From Calonectria ilicicola (lineage: Eukaryota; Ascomycota; Sordariomycetes; Hypocreales; Nectriaceae), in contig CP085835.1 in the NCBI GenBank assembly GCA_020809705.1, positions 1,178,001-1,242,000 of the forward strand: DNA of 64,000 nucleotides, given 5' to 3'. Under the pieces are notes generated by a model that worked only from the letters and a program-made list of their open reading frames with translations, was not told the DNA's origin and made no database searches. The translations under genes and the position numbers were made by a program. Shown here one piece after another: positions 33,620-46,907 of the stretch; within the stretch, counting starts at the first letter, position 1, and the number at the start of each line of letters is the position of its first letter.

Positions 33620-34434
33620 TCAATCCTTTGGCTCAGCGGCTGCAACATGGTTATTGCCAACTCCACTCTCGACTTCATGGGCCTGACGATTAATATCTCT
33701 CTTATGACGGGACCTGGAGTGATAAATCGGTCAAAATTTCTTCTTAGATTATTCTCAATGTGTACTGACCTCTTAAGTTTCTCCGATTGGCGCTTGATGC
33801 TCTCAACTGTGCTCTCGACATGGACGTAATTCTGGTAGACGTAGATTCCCTTGCATATCGAGTAAGTAAATGGCAACACTGATTTCAGGGCTTTTTAAAT
33901 GGAATTTACGCACCAAAAAAGCACTTGTCAAATGTAGAAATGATGTAATGAAAGAAAATGCGAGGACCGTTCTCCACTGGGGACACCCTGCTCTCGCGAT
34001 GTCGACGTGTCCGATCGGACCCACGTGCCAAAAACGGCCCCAGTAATAGCCCCAATAATCATAATACCAACGAGAGGAACATGATCCAGAGGCTGTTTTC
34101 TAGAGAGAGAGTGAGCATAACAACCATTCGCAATGTCGGGATACTTTACTGTTTCAAGAAGGCAAAATGCAACCAACCACATCACCCATAAGATAAAGTC
34201 GAATGGAAAGCCGAGGAACAAGGTATCAAAAGGCAAACAAAAAACAATGGTGTATATGACACTGATTCCTGCAGTCACCATGGCATAGACAACTCTTCCA
34301 TCGGCATGTACCTCTGCGATGCTGATAAGATAGCAGAAGTGACCGAGAATCCCTAGCACAATGATGGCAGACGCAAACTGCGTCAGACGCAGGAGCACGG
34401 ATATCACCTTGTGCGCAGTCCCACTGTCAGACAT
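33620..34434 (-). CDS. MARVEL-domain four-helix membrane protein
   Basis: Four exons (34434-34150, 34099-33914, 33849-33770, 33713-33620) join to 214 residues. Helices run from FASAIIVLGILGHFCYLI through VIYTIVFCLPFDTLFL and DFILWVMWLVAFCLLE to WRTVLAFSFITSFLHLTSAF. The first splice is decisive: it gives SCSSRWYYDYWGYYWGRFW and AGCPQWRTVLAFSFI, the conserved loop and fourth helix of fungal MARVEL proteins, which the unspliced frame destroys. The polypyrimidine CTCTCTCTCTAG acceptor supports it. MARVEL proteins lie in the plasma membrane and are linked to membrane domains and tight apposition. The last small exon is a charged cytoplasmic tail. The ATG at 34434 (MSDSGTAHK) is preferred over an upstream in-frame one. 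Confidence 0.8.
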
Positions 34435-35203
34435 TTCGGGCGTAATGCTTAGAAGACCTAGAGTCAAATAAGGCTGTGTCGGACAAATTAGAGCTAAAAC
34501 TCTCTTTGTTCGTTTATTCAAAGGATGGTTTGAATCAGGACCAGGTATTTAACTAAATGCTACTGCCCTTAATATAACAAGGGAGCTCTTTCACATGCAA
34601 CTTCTACAATTGGTCAAACGCTTTACGATGCAAATTTAGCTTGAGTCCGTCAGCTGATGCTGATGCCCCCATGTACCGGCGTCTTGTGAAATGACTTTTT
34701 GAGGTATGACCGGCTGGAGTTCACGATTTTACCAACAAGTCATACTAGTACAAATCGATTGGGCGCCTGTCACCATACCATCTTTTAGCGATGCTACTAC
34801 AGTGTAGGATTCTTGTGGCTTGCGCAAGCTTTTAGCACACGCCAGCTGGAAAACGCATCGGCCCCGGAGGTCGTGATTTCGGAAACCGACCCGACTCCCC
34901 GAGCGCATCCTCAGATAATTGTTCTTCAGATTATGTACCCTAAGGTATGATACACTAGTCCGAAAAAGTAAGATAAGTAAAGAACGAAGCAGCCAACCAA
35001 TCTCTTATGATCTGCCTTTTTTTTTCGTCATTTTCTTTGCATGTGAAACTGCGACTCGTTGATTAACTCATGTATTCCTCAGTACCGAAATACGAGATAG
35101 CCCTAGGATGCTTGGGCTAGAACCTCCGGCATCAATCTATCCAGTTCCCCTGGAGATCTGCTCAAATTTCTGATTTCATTTTGATACAACGCATTAAATC
35201 ATC
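34435..35203. promoter_or_regulatory. Divergent upstream region of MARVEL and PDR transporter genes
   Basis: A 769-bp region from which both genes diverge; no gene or defined operator recognised. Confidence 0.5.
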
Positions 35204-38200
35204 ATGGATCCCGCCCAGGATGTCCCACGCATTCATGGACCATACTATGAATCTGGAAATGCGAGTGGACCCGACAACCTGAACTCTGGATCCAAATCAA
35301 CGTCCTTGTATCCTGAAGGGACTCTTCAAACTGCCAATGGGGACACATCCAAAGCAATCGCCGAGGCACAACAAGGAAAATACACAGAAATAACTCATGA
35401 TCCTGTCCTTGCAAAACTAAACATTTTCGATCCCGATGTCGACCCCTCTACTCCCTATTTCGACTTTAACAAATGGTCTCGTATGCTCGCTAGCTTGAGA
35501 AGGGAACTCAGTCTCCCAACACCACCGCGATCTGGTTTTGTTTTCAAGCACTTGGCTGTTCGGGGCAAGGGCCCAAGCTTTGGGCAAAAAGACACGGTCT
35601 CGACATGGTTGGCATCGCCATTAAATTTCAAATCTTGGTTCCAATCAGCAAGACCTAAAATCATTCTCCAAGGTCTTGATGGTGTTATCCAAAAGGGAGA
35701 GCTCTTGCTTGTTCTAGGCCGACCCGGAAGTGGCTGCACAACCTTTCTAAAAACAATCACGGGTGAGATACATGGTCTGGAACTCGATCCAGTATCAGTT
35801 CTGAATTACAATGGTTCGTGAAGAGAAAAAACGGTGAATGCAGAAATACTAACTGGATGAATACAGGCGTTCTGCAAAACATAATGGCTGAACAGTTCAA
35901 GGGTGAGCTCGTTTACAACCAGGAAGTAGATGAGCACCTCCCGTATTTGACGGTTGGTCAGACACTTGAGTTCGCAGCGGCCATGCGCACGCCACGGACT
36001 CGTCTCCCAAAAGTCACTCGAAGCGATCGAATGAAACATGCCGTAGAAGTTGTGTTGAAAATCTTTGGTCTTTCTCATACACGCAACACAATTGTAGGAA
36101 ACGACTATGTGCGTGGTGTCTCTGGCGGCGAAAGGAAACGGGTCTCTATTGCTGAAACCGCGCTTTCCGGTGCTGCCATATGCGCATGGGATGGTTCTAC
36201 TCGAGGGCTAGACGCCAAATCATCCTTGAGTTTTGTCCGACATTTGCGAACCCTGTCTGATGGTGAGAATACCTCCGTCAAGCTGGGCTTGGTGCTGACT
36301 TTTAGGCAGTAACGCAATCAACAAATGCCGTGGCGATATACCAGTCTTCTCAGGCCATCATTGATCTGTTTGATAAGGTTTTGGTACTTTACGAAGGTCG
36401 GCAGATTTTTTTCGGAACACCTGATTTGGCCTCAAAGTATTTCGAAAGGATGGGCTGGCATCGACCTGCCAGGCAGACCACGGGAGACTTCCTTACTATA
36501 GTAACCAACCCAGCGCAGCGAGTGCCAAGGGAGGGGTTTGATAGTATTGTTCCCAGAACTCCTGAGGAATTCCAGCTCTATTGGTATGCTTCGCAAGAGT
36601 ATGCTTCCCTTGAGGCAGAGGTTGCCCAGTATCAAACCGATTTCTTTTCGGAAGGGGAAACAACTCGCAGAGAATTTCAGTTGGCTCGTAACAGGATCAA
36701 GGCGAAGGGGATGCTTGAAAAGGCCACGGAAACAGTTTCATTTCCGATGCAAACTGCATTTTGCGCTAGAAGGGCGTACCAGCAACTTTGGAATGACAGA
36801 GCTTCAACATTCACGGCCTTAGTTGGAGAAATCTTCATCGCCTTGGTCGTGGGATCGATTTTCTATGGCACCCCTAATACTTCGGACGCCCTGTTTTCAT
36901 ATGGATCCGTTCTCTTTTTCTCTGTGCTTTTAAATGTCCTCATGTCCATGACCGACATCTATAGCCTATTCAAAGTACGCCCAGTGGTGCGCAAGCAAGC
37001 CTCTTACGCGTTTTACCGACCATCAGCGGATGCACTTGCTGGTGTGCTCGTTGACATCCCAGTCAAATTTGTGAACGCAGTGTGTTTTAATATCATTCTG
37101 TACTTCTTATCTGGTCTCGCGATGACAGCAGCTCAGTTCTTTACGTTTTTCATCTTCGTCTTCGCGACCACTCTATCGATGTCAATGATCTTTCGCACGA
37201 TCGCGGCAGTAGCTGCAAGCATCTCTCAAGCAATGGCAATCTCTGGCATTCTCGTGCTTGCATTGGTAACGTATACTGGCTTCGTTCTCCCCAGCCCTTA
37301 TATGCATCCCTGGTTTAGATGGATATCATACATCAATCCTCTGTCCTATGCCTTTGAAGCATTGCTGGTTAACCAAGCCCATGGTGCCACCTATACCTGC
37401 TCTAATTTAGTTCCCCCTTATGAAGGCTTAACTGGCGAAACTTTCATTTGCCCTGTTCCCGGGGCAGTCGTTGGGCAAACCTACGTAAGTGGGGACGCTT
37501 GGTTCGAGACCAACTACCACTACAGCTATACCTACTTATGGCGTAACTTTGGTATCATCCTTGCCTTCTTCGTTTTCTTTTTGTTGGCTTATATCATAGC
37601 TACAGACCTTGTTACCAGTGTATCCTATAGTAAGAATAATCTGGTCTTCCTTCGTGGTCATGTACCGAGCAGCTGGGCACACGGCGATGCAAAACTCAAA
37701 CGCAGGGCTGACGCCGAGGAACCGTCAGTAATTAGCAGCACATCTTTTGGAGAATATAGACCTGAATCTCCGTCAACGCGCGCGATCGGACATAGGTTTT
37801 CGTGGAGGAACTTGACGCTGGATGTCGAAATCAAAGGCCAACCTAGACGATTATTAGATAACGTGTCTGGTTGGGTGCAGCCGGGCACTTTAACGGCCTT
37901 GATGGGCGTATCAGGAGCAGGCAAAACCACGCTTTTGAATGCTCTAGCCCAGACATCAGAGTGTGGAATCATCCATGGCGAGGTCTATGTCGATGGGAAA
38001 CCCCTCCCACCCTGGTTTAAGAACGACATCGGCTACGTGCAACAGGGGGACATCCATCTCGAGACCACAACTGTCCGTGAGGCTATCATGTTTTCGGCGA
38101 CGCTAAGACAGCCGCAGCAAGCATCAGCCAGTGAGAATATTGCATTTGTGGAACAGATAATACGAACACTTGGTATGGGTGATTTTGCCGATGCCATTGT

Positions 38201-39776
38201 CGGCCAGCCTGGCGAAGGGCTCAATCTTGAACAGCGCAAACGACTCAGTATTGGAGTTGAGCTTGCTGGCAAACCATCCCTGCTTATTTTCTTAGATGAA
38301 CCTACGTCTGGACTCGATAGCCAATCTTCTGAGGCTATCTTGTCTCTACTGGTCACATTAGCTGCGAGTGGGTTGGGCATACTATGCACGATACATCAGC
38401 CGAGTGCAATGCTTTTCCAGCGATTCGATCGCTTGCTGCTGATGGCGGCGGGTGGGAAGGTCGCTTATTTTGGGGATATTGGAGAAAACTCAGAAAAGGT
38501 TGTTGGTTATTTTGGTGAGAGGGGGCCAAGGACGTGCGCAGATACCGAGAACCCTGCGGAATATCTGCTCGAAATGATAGGAAACACGGAAAACAAGTAC
38601 GACTGGCCCGGTCTATGGAATAGGTCAGAAGAAGCTAAAAGCGTATCGGACGAACTCAAACACATGGTGCAAATACCCTCCGAGACACCTATAGAAGGAA
38701 GATGTGAGCTCATCCAAACCAGAGGAAACGATACATGCTTACCACCTCTATCTGTACAAATGATGAGTATCTGTCTTCGTGTCTTCCAACAATACTGGCG
38801 ATCACCAGCATACATTGCAAGCAAGCTTGCTCTGGGACTTTTTAGTGCATTATTTATTGGCTTTTCCTTTTTTGAGCCTGGTAAATCCATTTTGGATGTA
38901 CAGAATTCAGTCTTTGCCGTTCTCCTGGTGTGCGCAACCTTCAGCACATTGGTTCAACAGGTGAGAAAGCACCATTCACAATGGGAAAAAAAAATCAATG
39001 CATGACTGCTGCTGACAGTGTTTTAGATTATGCCGAATTTTATCATCCATCGGGCAGTTTACGAAGGTCGTGAGCAACACTCAAACATGTACTCTTGGGC
39101 AGTTTTAATCACCGCCAATGCCCTTGCTGAAGTGCCGTACCATATAATTATGGGTATTGTGACATTTGCCATTTTCAACTATACCGTTTTTGGCATTCGG
39201 TCATCTGAAGACCAAGGCCTAATTTTGTTGTTTTTTATATACTTCTACATCCTTGCAGGAACCTTCGCCCATATGTTGATCGCTCCTTTGCCTGACGCCA
39301 CGACAGCCGGCCGAGTTACAACGATTTTATTCTCCATGATGATATTATTTGCTGGCGTTTTCCAAACGCCGACAGCTCTACCTGGATTTTGGATTTTCAT
39401 GTACCGTGTCTCGCCCATGACATACCTCATCGGAGGAATTGCAGTAGCGGGACTTTCAGGAAATGCAATCGTTTGTTCACAATCCGAACTTGCCGTTTTC
39501 CAGCCACCCAAGGGCGAGACTTGTGGGGTATACCTGCAGCCGTTTCTTGAGCAGGGCGCTACCGGCAAGCTTCTTAACCCTACATCCACGGCTAACTGCT
39601 CTTATTGTCCTTCAAGAATGTCCGACCAGGTTTTAGCTCGTCTAGGAATGTACTATGAGGATCGGTGGATGGACTGGGGGATTGGGTTTGCTTATATTGC
39701 TTTTAACATCATTTGTGCATTTGGATTCTATTTTGTCTTTAGGAGGCTTAATCTTCATATTCATAAGTTTTGGTAA
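35204..39776 (+). CDS. PDR-type (ABCG) full-length ABC transporter
   Basis: Exons 35204-35813, 35867-36262, 36310-38960 and 39027-39776 give 1468 residues, the usual length of fungal pleiotropic drug resistance pumps. The order is NBD1-TMD1-NBD2-TMD2. NBD1 has Walker [10 protein letters not shown] (about 172-180), signature [13 protein letters not shown] and a Walker B ending WDGSTRGLD without the catalytic Glu. NBD2 has Walker [10 protein letters not shown], a weak signature [12 protein letters not shown] and Walker [15 protein letters not shown]. This reciprocal asymmetry is normal for PDR pumps and leaves one working ATP site. Such pumps sit in the plasma membrane and export hydrophobic toxins. 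The first intron has a TACTAAC branch point. No frameshift or missing domain is seen, so it appears functional. Confidence 0.92.
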
Positions 39777-40956
39777 TCACGGTAACAATGGTATGGATAA
39801 TTGAATATCTCTCCAACCAAAGACTTTTCTCTTTTCTTGAATTTGGCATCGGTATCCAGGGCGCGTCAAATTCGATCACGAACGATGAATGGTCTGTTCC
39901 TAGCGCAGGGCGTAGGGCGGGAGTCTGGCATTCAACCCTTGATTGACTATTCTAAATCAAGATTAGATACACAAAATCAATGCATATTTCTTTCCAGTTT
40001 GAACGTGTATCCACAAATGTCCAGACTCTTTTCGGCCTCGGGTTCTTGAGACAGTTCTCCAGATCTTCGAAAAGCATAAGCTGGAGCTAATTTACTGGGC
40101 CGGCGACTTGATGTTTCAGTGGGGGGCGGAATGGCATCCCATTGGCCACTCCGGACTCGCCTCGCGTTTTGCCAGCACCGTTGCACCAATAAAACTCGCT
40201 TGGGGATTTTTATCGATGATATCATCCCAGCTGGCCATCACGAAACCAAGTTCGCCAACTCCGACTGGCTTAAAACCAACAGGAAACGGTATCGGAACTT
40301 GGGTCATTTCAGGAAGGAGATAAAAAAAACAGTTCAACCCTCAGATGATGACGACTGCGCCAAGATGTTAAATCAGGACTATGGTGCTGGTGGCGTGGTA
40401 AATAGTCGATTGTGAGGGTGGTGGGAGCCGAACATGGCTGACGGCTGCAATGGCGCTAATGGATATGAGATGTTCATTACGAAATTTAAACCATGGAAAC
40501 CAAGAATCCACCGTTCGTTAAGTGCAAGGTATGGAACCACGCATTGCAATCTCGCTAGTGTTGGATGCAACGAATTGTCCAGAGCACCAGTCTCAGATAA
40601 TGACGCCATCTCGCCAAGAAAAAGCCCATCTGCACCATGCGAGGCTATCGATGCATAGGAACGATTTCCTTGTGGAGCCAAGAAGCCTAAAATTTGGGAA
40701 CCGATGAAACTAAACCAGGACCAGAAGTTATAACGCTCGCTGGCAGCGGGAAGACCGAAGCGGAATACCACCAACGGTGGGCAATCCAGCCGCAATTGTG
40801 CCATCCTAGGCATGTTTCGCGTCGAAGTGGGATGACATGCGCTTGGGCCCAATAAGCTTTATTTTATACATATATGAAAGAAAGTACCCGTGGAGTGGAA
40901 GGGTTCAGCCATACTCAATCATCTGAACAGGCCGTCTGACGCGCCAATTGCTCGTC
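39777..40956. other. Intergenic, no gene supported
   Basis: Holds the 3' region of the ABC transporter and the promoter of the permease. A 157-codon minus-strand frame at 40379-40852 has no recognisable domain and is not called. Confidence 0.5.
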
Positions 40957-43076
40957 ATGGTGTTCGCCAACCTCTTTGGGGACTCCAAGTCGGAAACGAC
41001 GTTCCATCCCGACACCGAAGCAAGCGATTCGGAACCTTCCGTTATTCACGATGGAGGACTCGCCTACACGCGCGTCAAGGGAGGAAACGGCTCAAAGGCA
41101 ACGTATCAGGAGGCTGTGGGTGCGCCAGTCGAGGCCACTTCCCCATTGGGTTATCATGTGAACTGGGTCACCGTCATTTTCTTGAATATCAACATGTAAG
41201 GTGAATTGAGCCGATCAATTGGCTTAAGGCTAACTCTAAATTTAGGATGATTGGAACCGGTATCTTTTCAACGCGTGAGTTGAAACTTCGTTGTGGGTGT
41301 TACCATTGCTAACATGTCACAGCCGCGAGTATCCTCAACCGAGCCGGATCTGTCGGCTTGGCTCTGATGATTTGGGTTATCGGTTTCTTCATGGCTGCTT
41401 CCGGATTCAGTGTTTACCTCGAACTGGCGAGCTATTTCCCCAACCGTTCTGGTTCGGAAGTAGTGTACCTTGAGCAAGCTTATCCTCGGCCAAAGCACTT
41501 TTTCCCGGTGACGTTTGCTATCCAGTCCGTGTTGCTCTCGTTCAGCAGCAGCAACGCCGTCGTCCTCTCTCGTTATCTATGGCGAATGACCGACACAACT
41601 CCCAGCGAATGGCAAATGCGAGGTGTTGCAATTGCTGCATACACACTAGCAGTTATCTTTGTCATTGCTCATAACAAGTACTCGCTGTGGCTGTCCAATT
41701 TTATCGGCGTGCTCAAGCTCTTGACACTTGTCTTGTTGGTGCATCAACTTCTTGTTAATTCGGTATTTTCTAACTTCAATGTACAGTATCAGCATCGCAG
41801 GCTTCGTCGTCCTCGGCGGCCACGTTGACCGAGTTCCTGACCCAAAGGCCAATTTCCGAAATGCATTCGATGGGGAGACACCAAACGGAAACGATCTCGC
41901 CAGCGCCTTTGTCAGTATTGTCTTTTCGTACGCCGGCTACTACAATGCATTCAATGTTGTCAACGAAATCAAGAACCCGATTCCTACTCTCAAGCGAAAT
42001 GGTACGATTTCTCTTCTTACCGTCGCCATTCTGTACATGCTGTGCAACATTGCATACTTCGCCACGGTTCCAAAGGACGAGTTTAAAGGTGCGAAAGCAA
42101 TCCCTCGATAATCAAGGCCACTTCTAATAATGTATACAGGTGCAAGCGAAATTGCGGCCTCCATCTTCTTCACCAAGCTTTTCGGAGAAAGCAAGTCTGC
42201 AGCCAACGTTCTCAATTTCCTTGTGCTTCTTAGCGCGTTTGGCAACCTTCTTGCCGTCTTAATTGGCTCTTCTCGAATGCTTCGAGAGATTGGAAGGTAA
42301 ATTCCAAGCCTTGGTTTCTGTAATGGGTTTCAGATATTGACATTTTCTCAGACAAGGAGTTTTGCCTTGGACCAACTTTTGGGTTTCTACAAAACCCTTC
42401 GGCACACCTCTGGGACCTTACCTTTTGAAATGGGTTCTGACCTTTATCATGATCGTTGCACCTCCTGCTGGTGATGCTTTCACTTTCGGTAATTTGAAAT
42501 CGGTCTTTAGGTACAAGAATTTTGCTAATTTATACAAAGTCGTGAGTCTTGGCACGTATCCATCGGCAATCTTCAACATGGCCATGGCATTGGGTGTATA
42601 CGTCATTCGACGCCGCCGCAAGCGCTCCGGAATTGGTCGCAGCGATTTCAAGGCATGGCACGTCACCCTTCTTTTCTACACTCTCATTCAGGTATTCATC
42701 CTCGCTATGCCTTGGTGGCCACCGAAGGGCGGTGCCTACGCTGGAGACGTTAGCTTCTGGTATGCCACATACTGCGTCGTTGGTATCGGAATGTGAGTTA
42801 TATTATCCCGGAAACTTATAGACAACCCACTAATCACCTTGAAGTATTATTATTTGCGGTCTGTATTACGTCTTGTGGATGCATTGGCTTCCTAAATGGA
42901 GAGGGTACGAGATTCGAAGCGAGATTGCCTCCATTGACGACAATGGAGCCAACGCGCATCGTCTCGTCAAGGTGCCAAAGGCAGAAGTGGCTAAATGGGA
43001 TGAGGAACATGATGAAGCGGGTAATCTTCGCCAGCGTAATGTCGCCGTCTCAGAGGAAGTACCATTCAAGGCGTAA
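40957..43076 (+). CDS. APC-superfamily amino-acid permease, high-affinity methionine permease (MUP1)-like
   Basis: Seven exons (40957-41195, 41246-41274, 41323-41734, 41787-42088, 42140-42296, 42352-42792, 42845-43076) join to 603 residues. The second exon is only 29 nt and restores NMMIGTGIFSTPASIL, the first-helix substrate-binding motif of the LAT/MUP1 group. About twelve hydrophobic helices follow (for example SVGLALMIWVIGFFMAASG and FVSIVFSYAGYYNAFNVVNE). The N- and C-terminal tails are long, polar and presumably cytosolic, with the usual Lys and acidic residues near which endocytic regulation acts in yeast Mup1. Import of methionine or other neutral amino acids at the plasma membrane is inferred from family. 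The ATG at 40957 starts MVFANLFGDSKSE. Confidence 0.88.
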
Positions 43077-43573
43077 AAGGCACGCATGTATCGGCTCAAT
43101 TTTGTGAGCGGATAGACCGGATGATTTTATCTGTGGGAATTCTACCCAGATAATTGGCTCTTAGGACAATTACATCATACAAGTATCCCACCAGTATAAT
43201 TTCTGTTTCAAATATGATCATGGCAAGTTTCAACCGTCATTGCAGTCACCAAGACGTGCCGCGATGTTATTGCATTTGTAGCATGAAGTGTTTTAAGTTT
43301 ACTACACGGACATTTCCTCGCAGTCCGCGGAGTGGGAAGTCTCCATTTTTTCATCTGTCGATCCGTATTATCGGGATTTCTCAACCAATTAGGCCTCTTG
43401 GCCAAGTCCGCCATCCGGCTCAATAATTTTAGAAATGCGTCACGACAGGTTCCGTGTCAGCCGCGTCGACGGTTTTTTTTAGAGTTCGGCCACTCGCCGC
43501 TATAAAATTCTCCCACGTGAAAAACAGTCCAGTTGCATCCTAAAACAATCTACGTCACTCTCGCTCAAAGATC
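43077..43573. other. Intergenic, promoter of the small NAD(P)-binding protein
   Basis: About 500 bp with no gene. A TATAAAA box is present 73 bp before the next ATG. Confidence 0.5.
43501..43507 (+). promoter_or_regulatory. Candidate TATA box
   Basis: TATAAAA lies 73 bp upstream of the ATG at 43574, a distance consistent with a short leader. Only position and sequence support it. Confidence 0.4.
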
Positions 43574-44359
43574 ATGAATGTCATAATAACCGGATCTACC
43601 GGCCTTGTAGGCAACGCCGTTATTCGAGAATGTATCGCAAATCCTGTCATCTCACACGCGTTTGTTCTCTCAAGAAAAAAACTGATAGATGATATCACTG
43701 GTCATCCGAAAGTTACCGTCATTATCCATAAGGACTTTTCCACCTATCCCAAGGAATTATTGGAGCAGCTCTCTAGTTGCGAGGCTTGTATTTGGTCGGT
43801 AGAAATGAAATATGTCTTTGGCAAATGAAGCTAATTCTCGCTATCAGGGCAATTGGCGGGCGTGCATCCCAGTTTCCCGACCTGGCAACATTTCGAAGAG
43901 TCCAGGTTGATTATACTCTTGCAGCGGCCAAGGCTTTCATGGAACATGTGGCACAAGGGTTGCCAGAAAAGCAAAGGTTCCGGTTTGTCTTTTGCAGTGG
44001 AAAATATGCCGAATGGGATCAAGCAAAATCATTGGCCTTCATGGCTGATAGTCGGCTAGTGAAGGTGTGCATCGTTTCTGTCCAGCCGACTTTGTTGTAG
44101 CTATTCCTAATCATTCATCTAGGGCCAAGTGGAAAGAGGGCTCTGTGAGCTCGCAGAAAAAAAAGATAATCGACTGGACGTTTTTTGCGCCAGGCCAAGT
44201 GGAATCATCCCATCAAAAGTAGGTGTCATTGGAAAATTAACGGCCAAGCTGTCTGGCGCGATTCGGGTTCGGGTCCTTGCTAAAGCCCTCATCCGGCTGG
44301 CTCTGGACGGCTGGGAGGACCAGATTATCGAATCCGATGAGCTAAAACAACTTGTATGA
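43574..44359 (+). CDS. Small NAD(P)-binding Rossmann protein (atypical SDR/NmrA-like)
   Basis: Exons 43574-43794, 43848-44064 and 44123-44359 join in frame to 224 residues. The N-terminus MNVIITGSTGLVGNAVI has the TGxxGxxG dinucleotide-binding motif of atypical short-chain dehydrogenases. The joins give ACIWAIGGRAS and RLVKGQVERGLCEL. DYTLAAAKAFMEH and FRFVFCSGKYAEWDQ correspond to the central helices and strand; CARPSGIIPSK is the typical strand-6 loop. The classic YxxxK pair is not evident, so it may be a redox sensor or NmrA-like regulator rather than an active dehydrogenase. The length is near the smaller NmrA-type proteins. Neighbour relations give no hint. Confidence 0.75.
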
Positions 44360-44943
44360 CCGATAACAAGAAACTGCACGAATCCTTTCTTTTGTAGATA
44401 TGTAAAACAGTGTGTTTTTATAGTCGATTGATTAATCCCTGAGATCCCGGGCTGAGAGAGCGCGATATGGCTGAAGTCGGTTTATCGGCAATCCGGCCCC
44501 TGTGGGTCACATTTTCTAGATCATAGGCACAACGGAGTTTACAGCGAGATGTAATTGAGTATGAGCGAAGAGAAGATAGAATAGCGAATAATGGGTAGAA
44601 AAAAATTAATAAATCAGCGTGTTGCCAGTCATAGATTTTTTTTTTGGTTTGGCTTTTTGCAGTGTCATTTATGCAACAATTAGATGCAGCTCACTGCAAC
44701 ACATCCATCATCGGCAATCCGCCATCGGGAATATGCCCTTGAGCCAGTTTGCCGATCAGCACCGACATCTCCTACCCTATCTAGTAACGGAGCGTACCCA
44801 GGTTGTCGGTGCTCATTAAACGGAGTGGGGTTGTCTGATAATTATCGCAGCATGTTGTGAGGATTATAAAGCCGCTATTGGCCCAGCTTGGTGCTATACC
44901 AAGGGACGATTGATTCAACAACCCACAGCCGGCAATTGTCAAG
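44360..44943. other. Intergenic, promoter of the carboxylesterase
   Basis: 584 bp with no supported gene; contains a T-run near 44637-44644. Confidence 0.5.
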
Positions 44944-46778
<1,835 letters not shown>

Positions 46779-46907
46779 AGGTAGCAAATTACCACAATTT
46801 AGGCAATAAGAATTCATGTTAGGACTCAAATCCGTTACAAAAGCTTAAAGGTCATGAAATAAAATTCTTCGTTACTCATATTTCTACTAAACATATATTT
46901 TTCTCCT

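Noticed and set aside
35204..39776. Degenerate Walker B in NBD1 and weak signature in NBD2 of the ABC transporter as signs of inactivation
   Set aside because: This asymmetry is the normal state of PDR-type pumps.
40379..40852. 157-codon minus-strand frame in the permease promoter region
   Set aside because: No motif, no splice logic and no similarity recognised; length is possible by chance.
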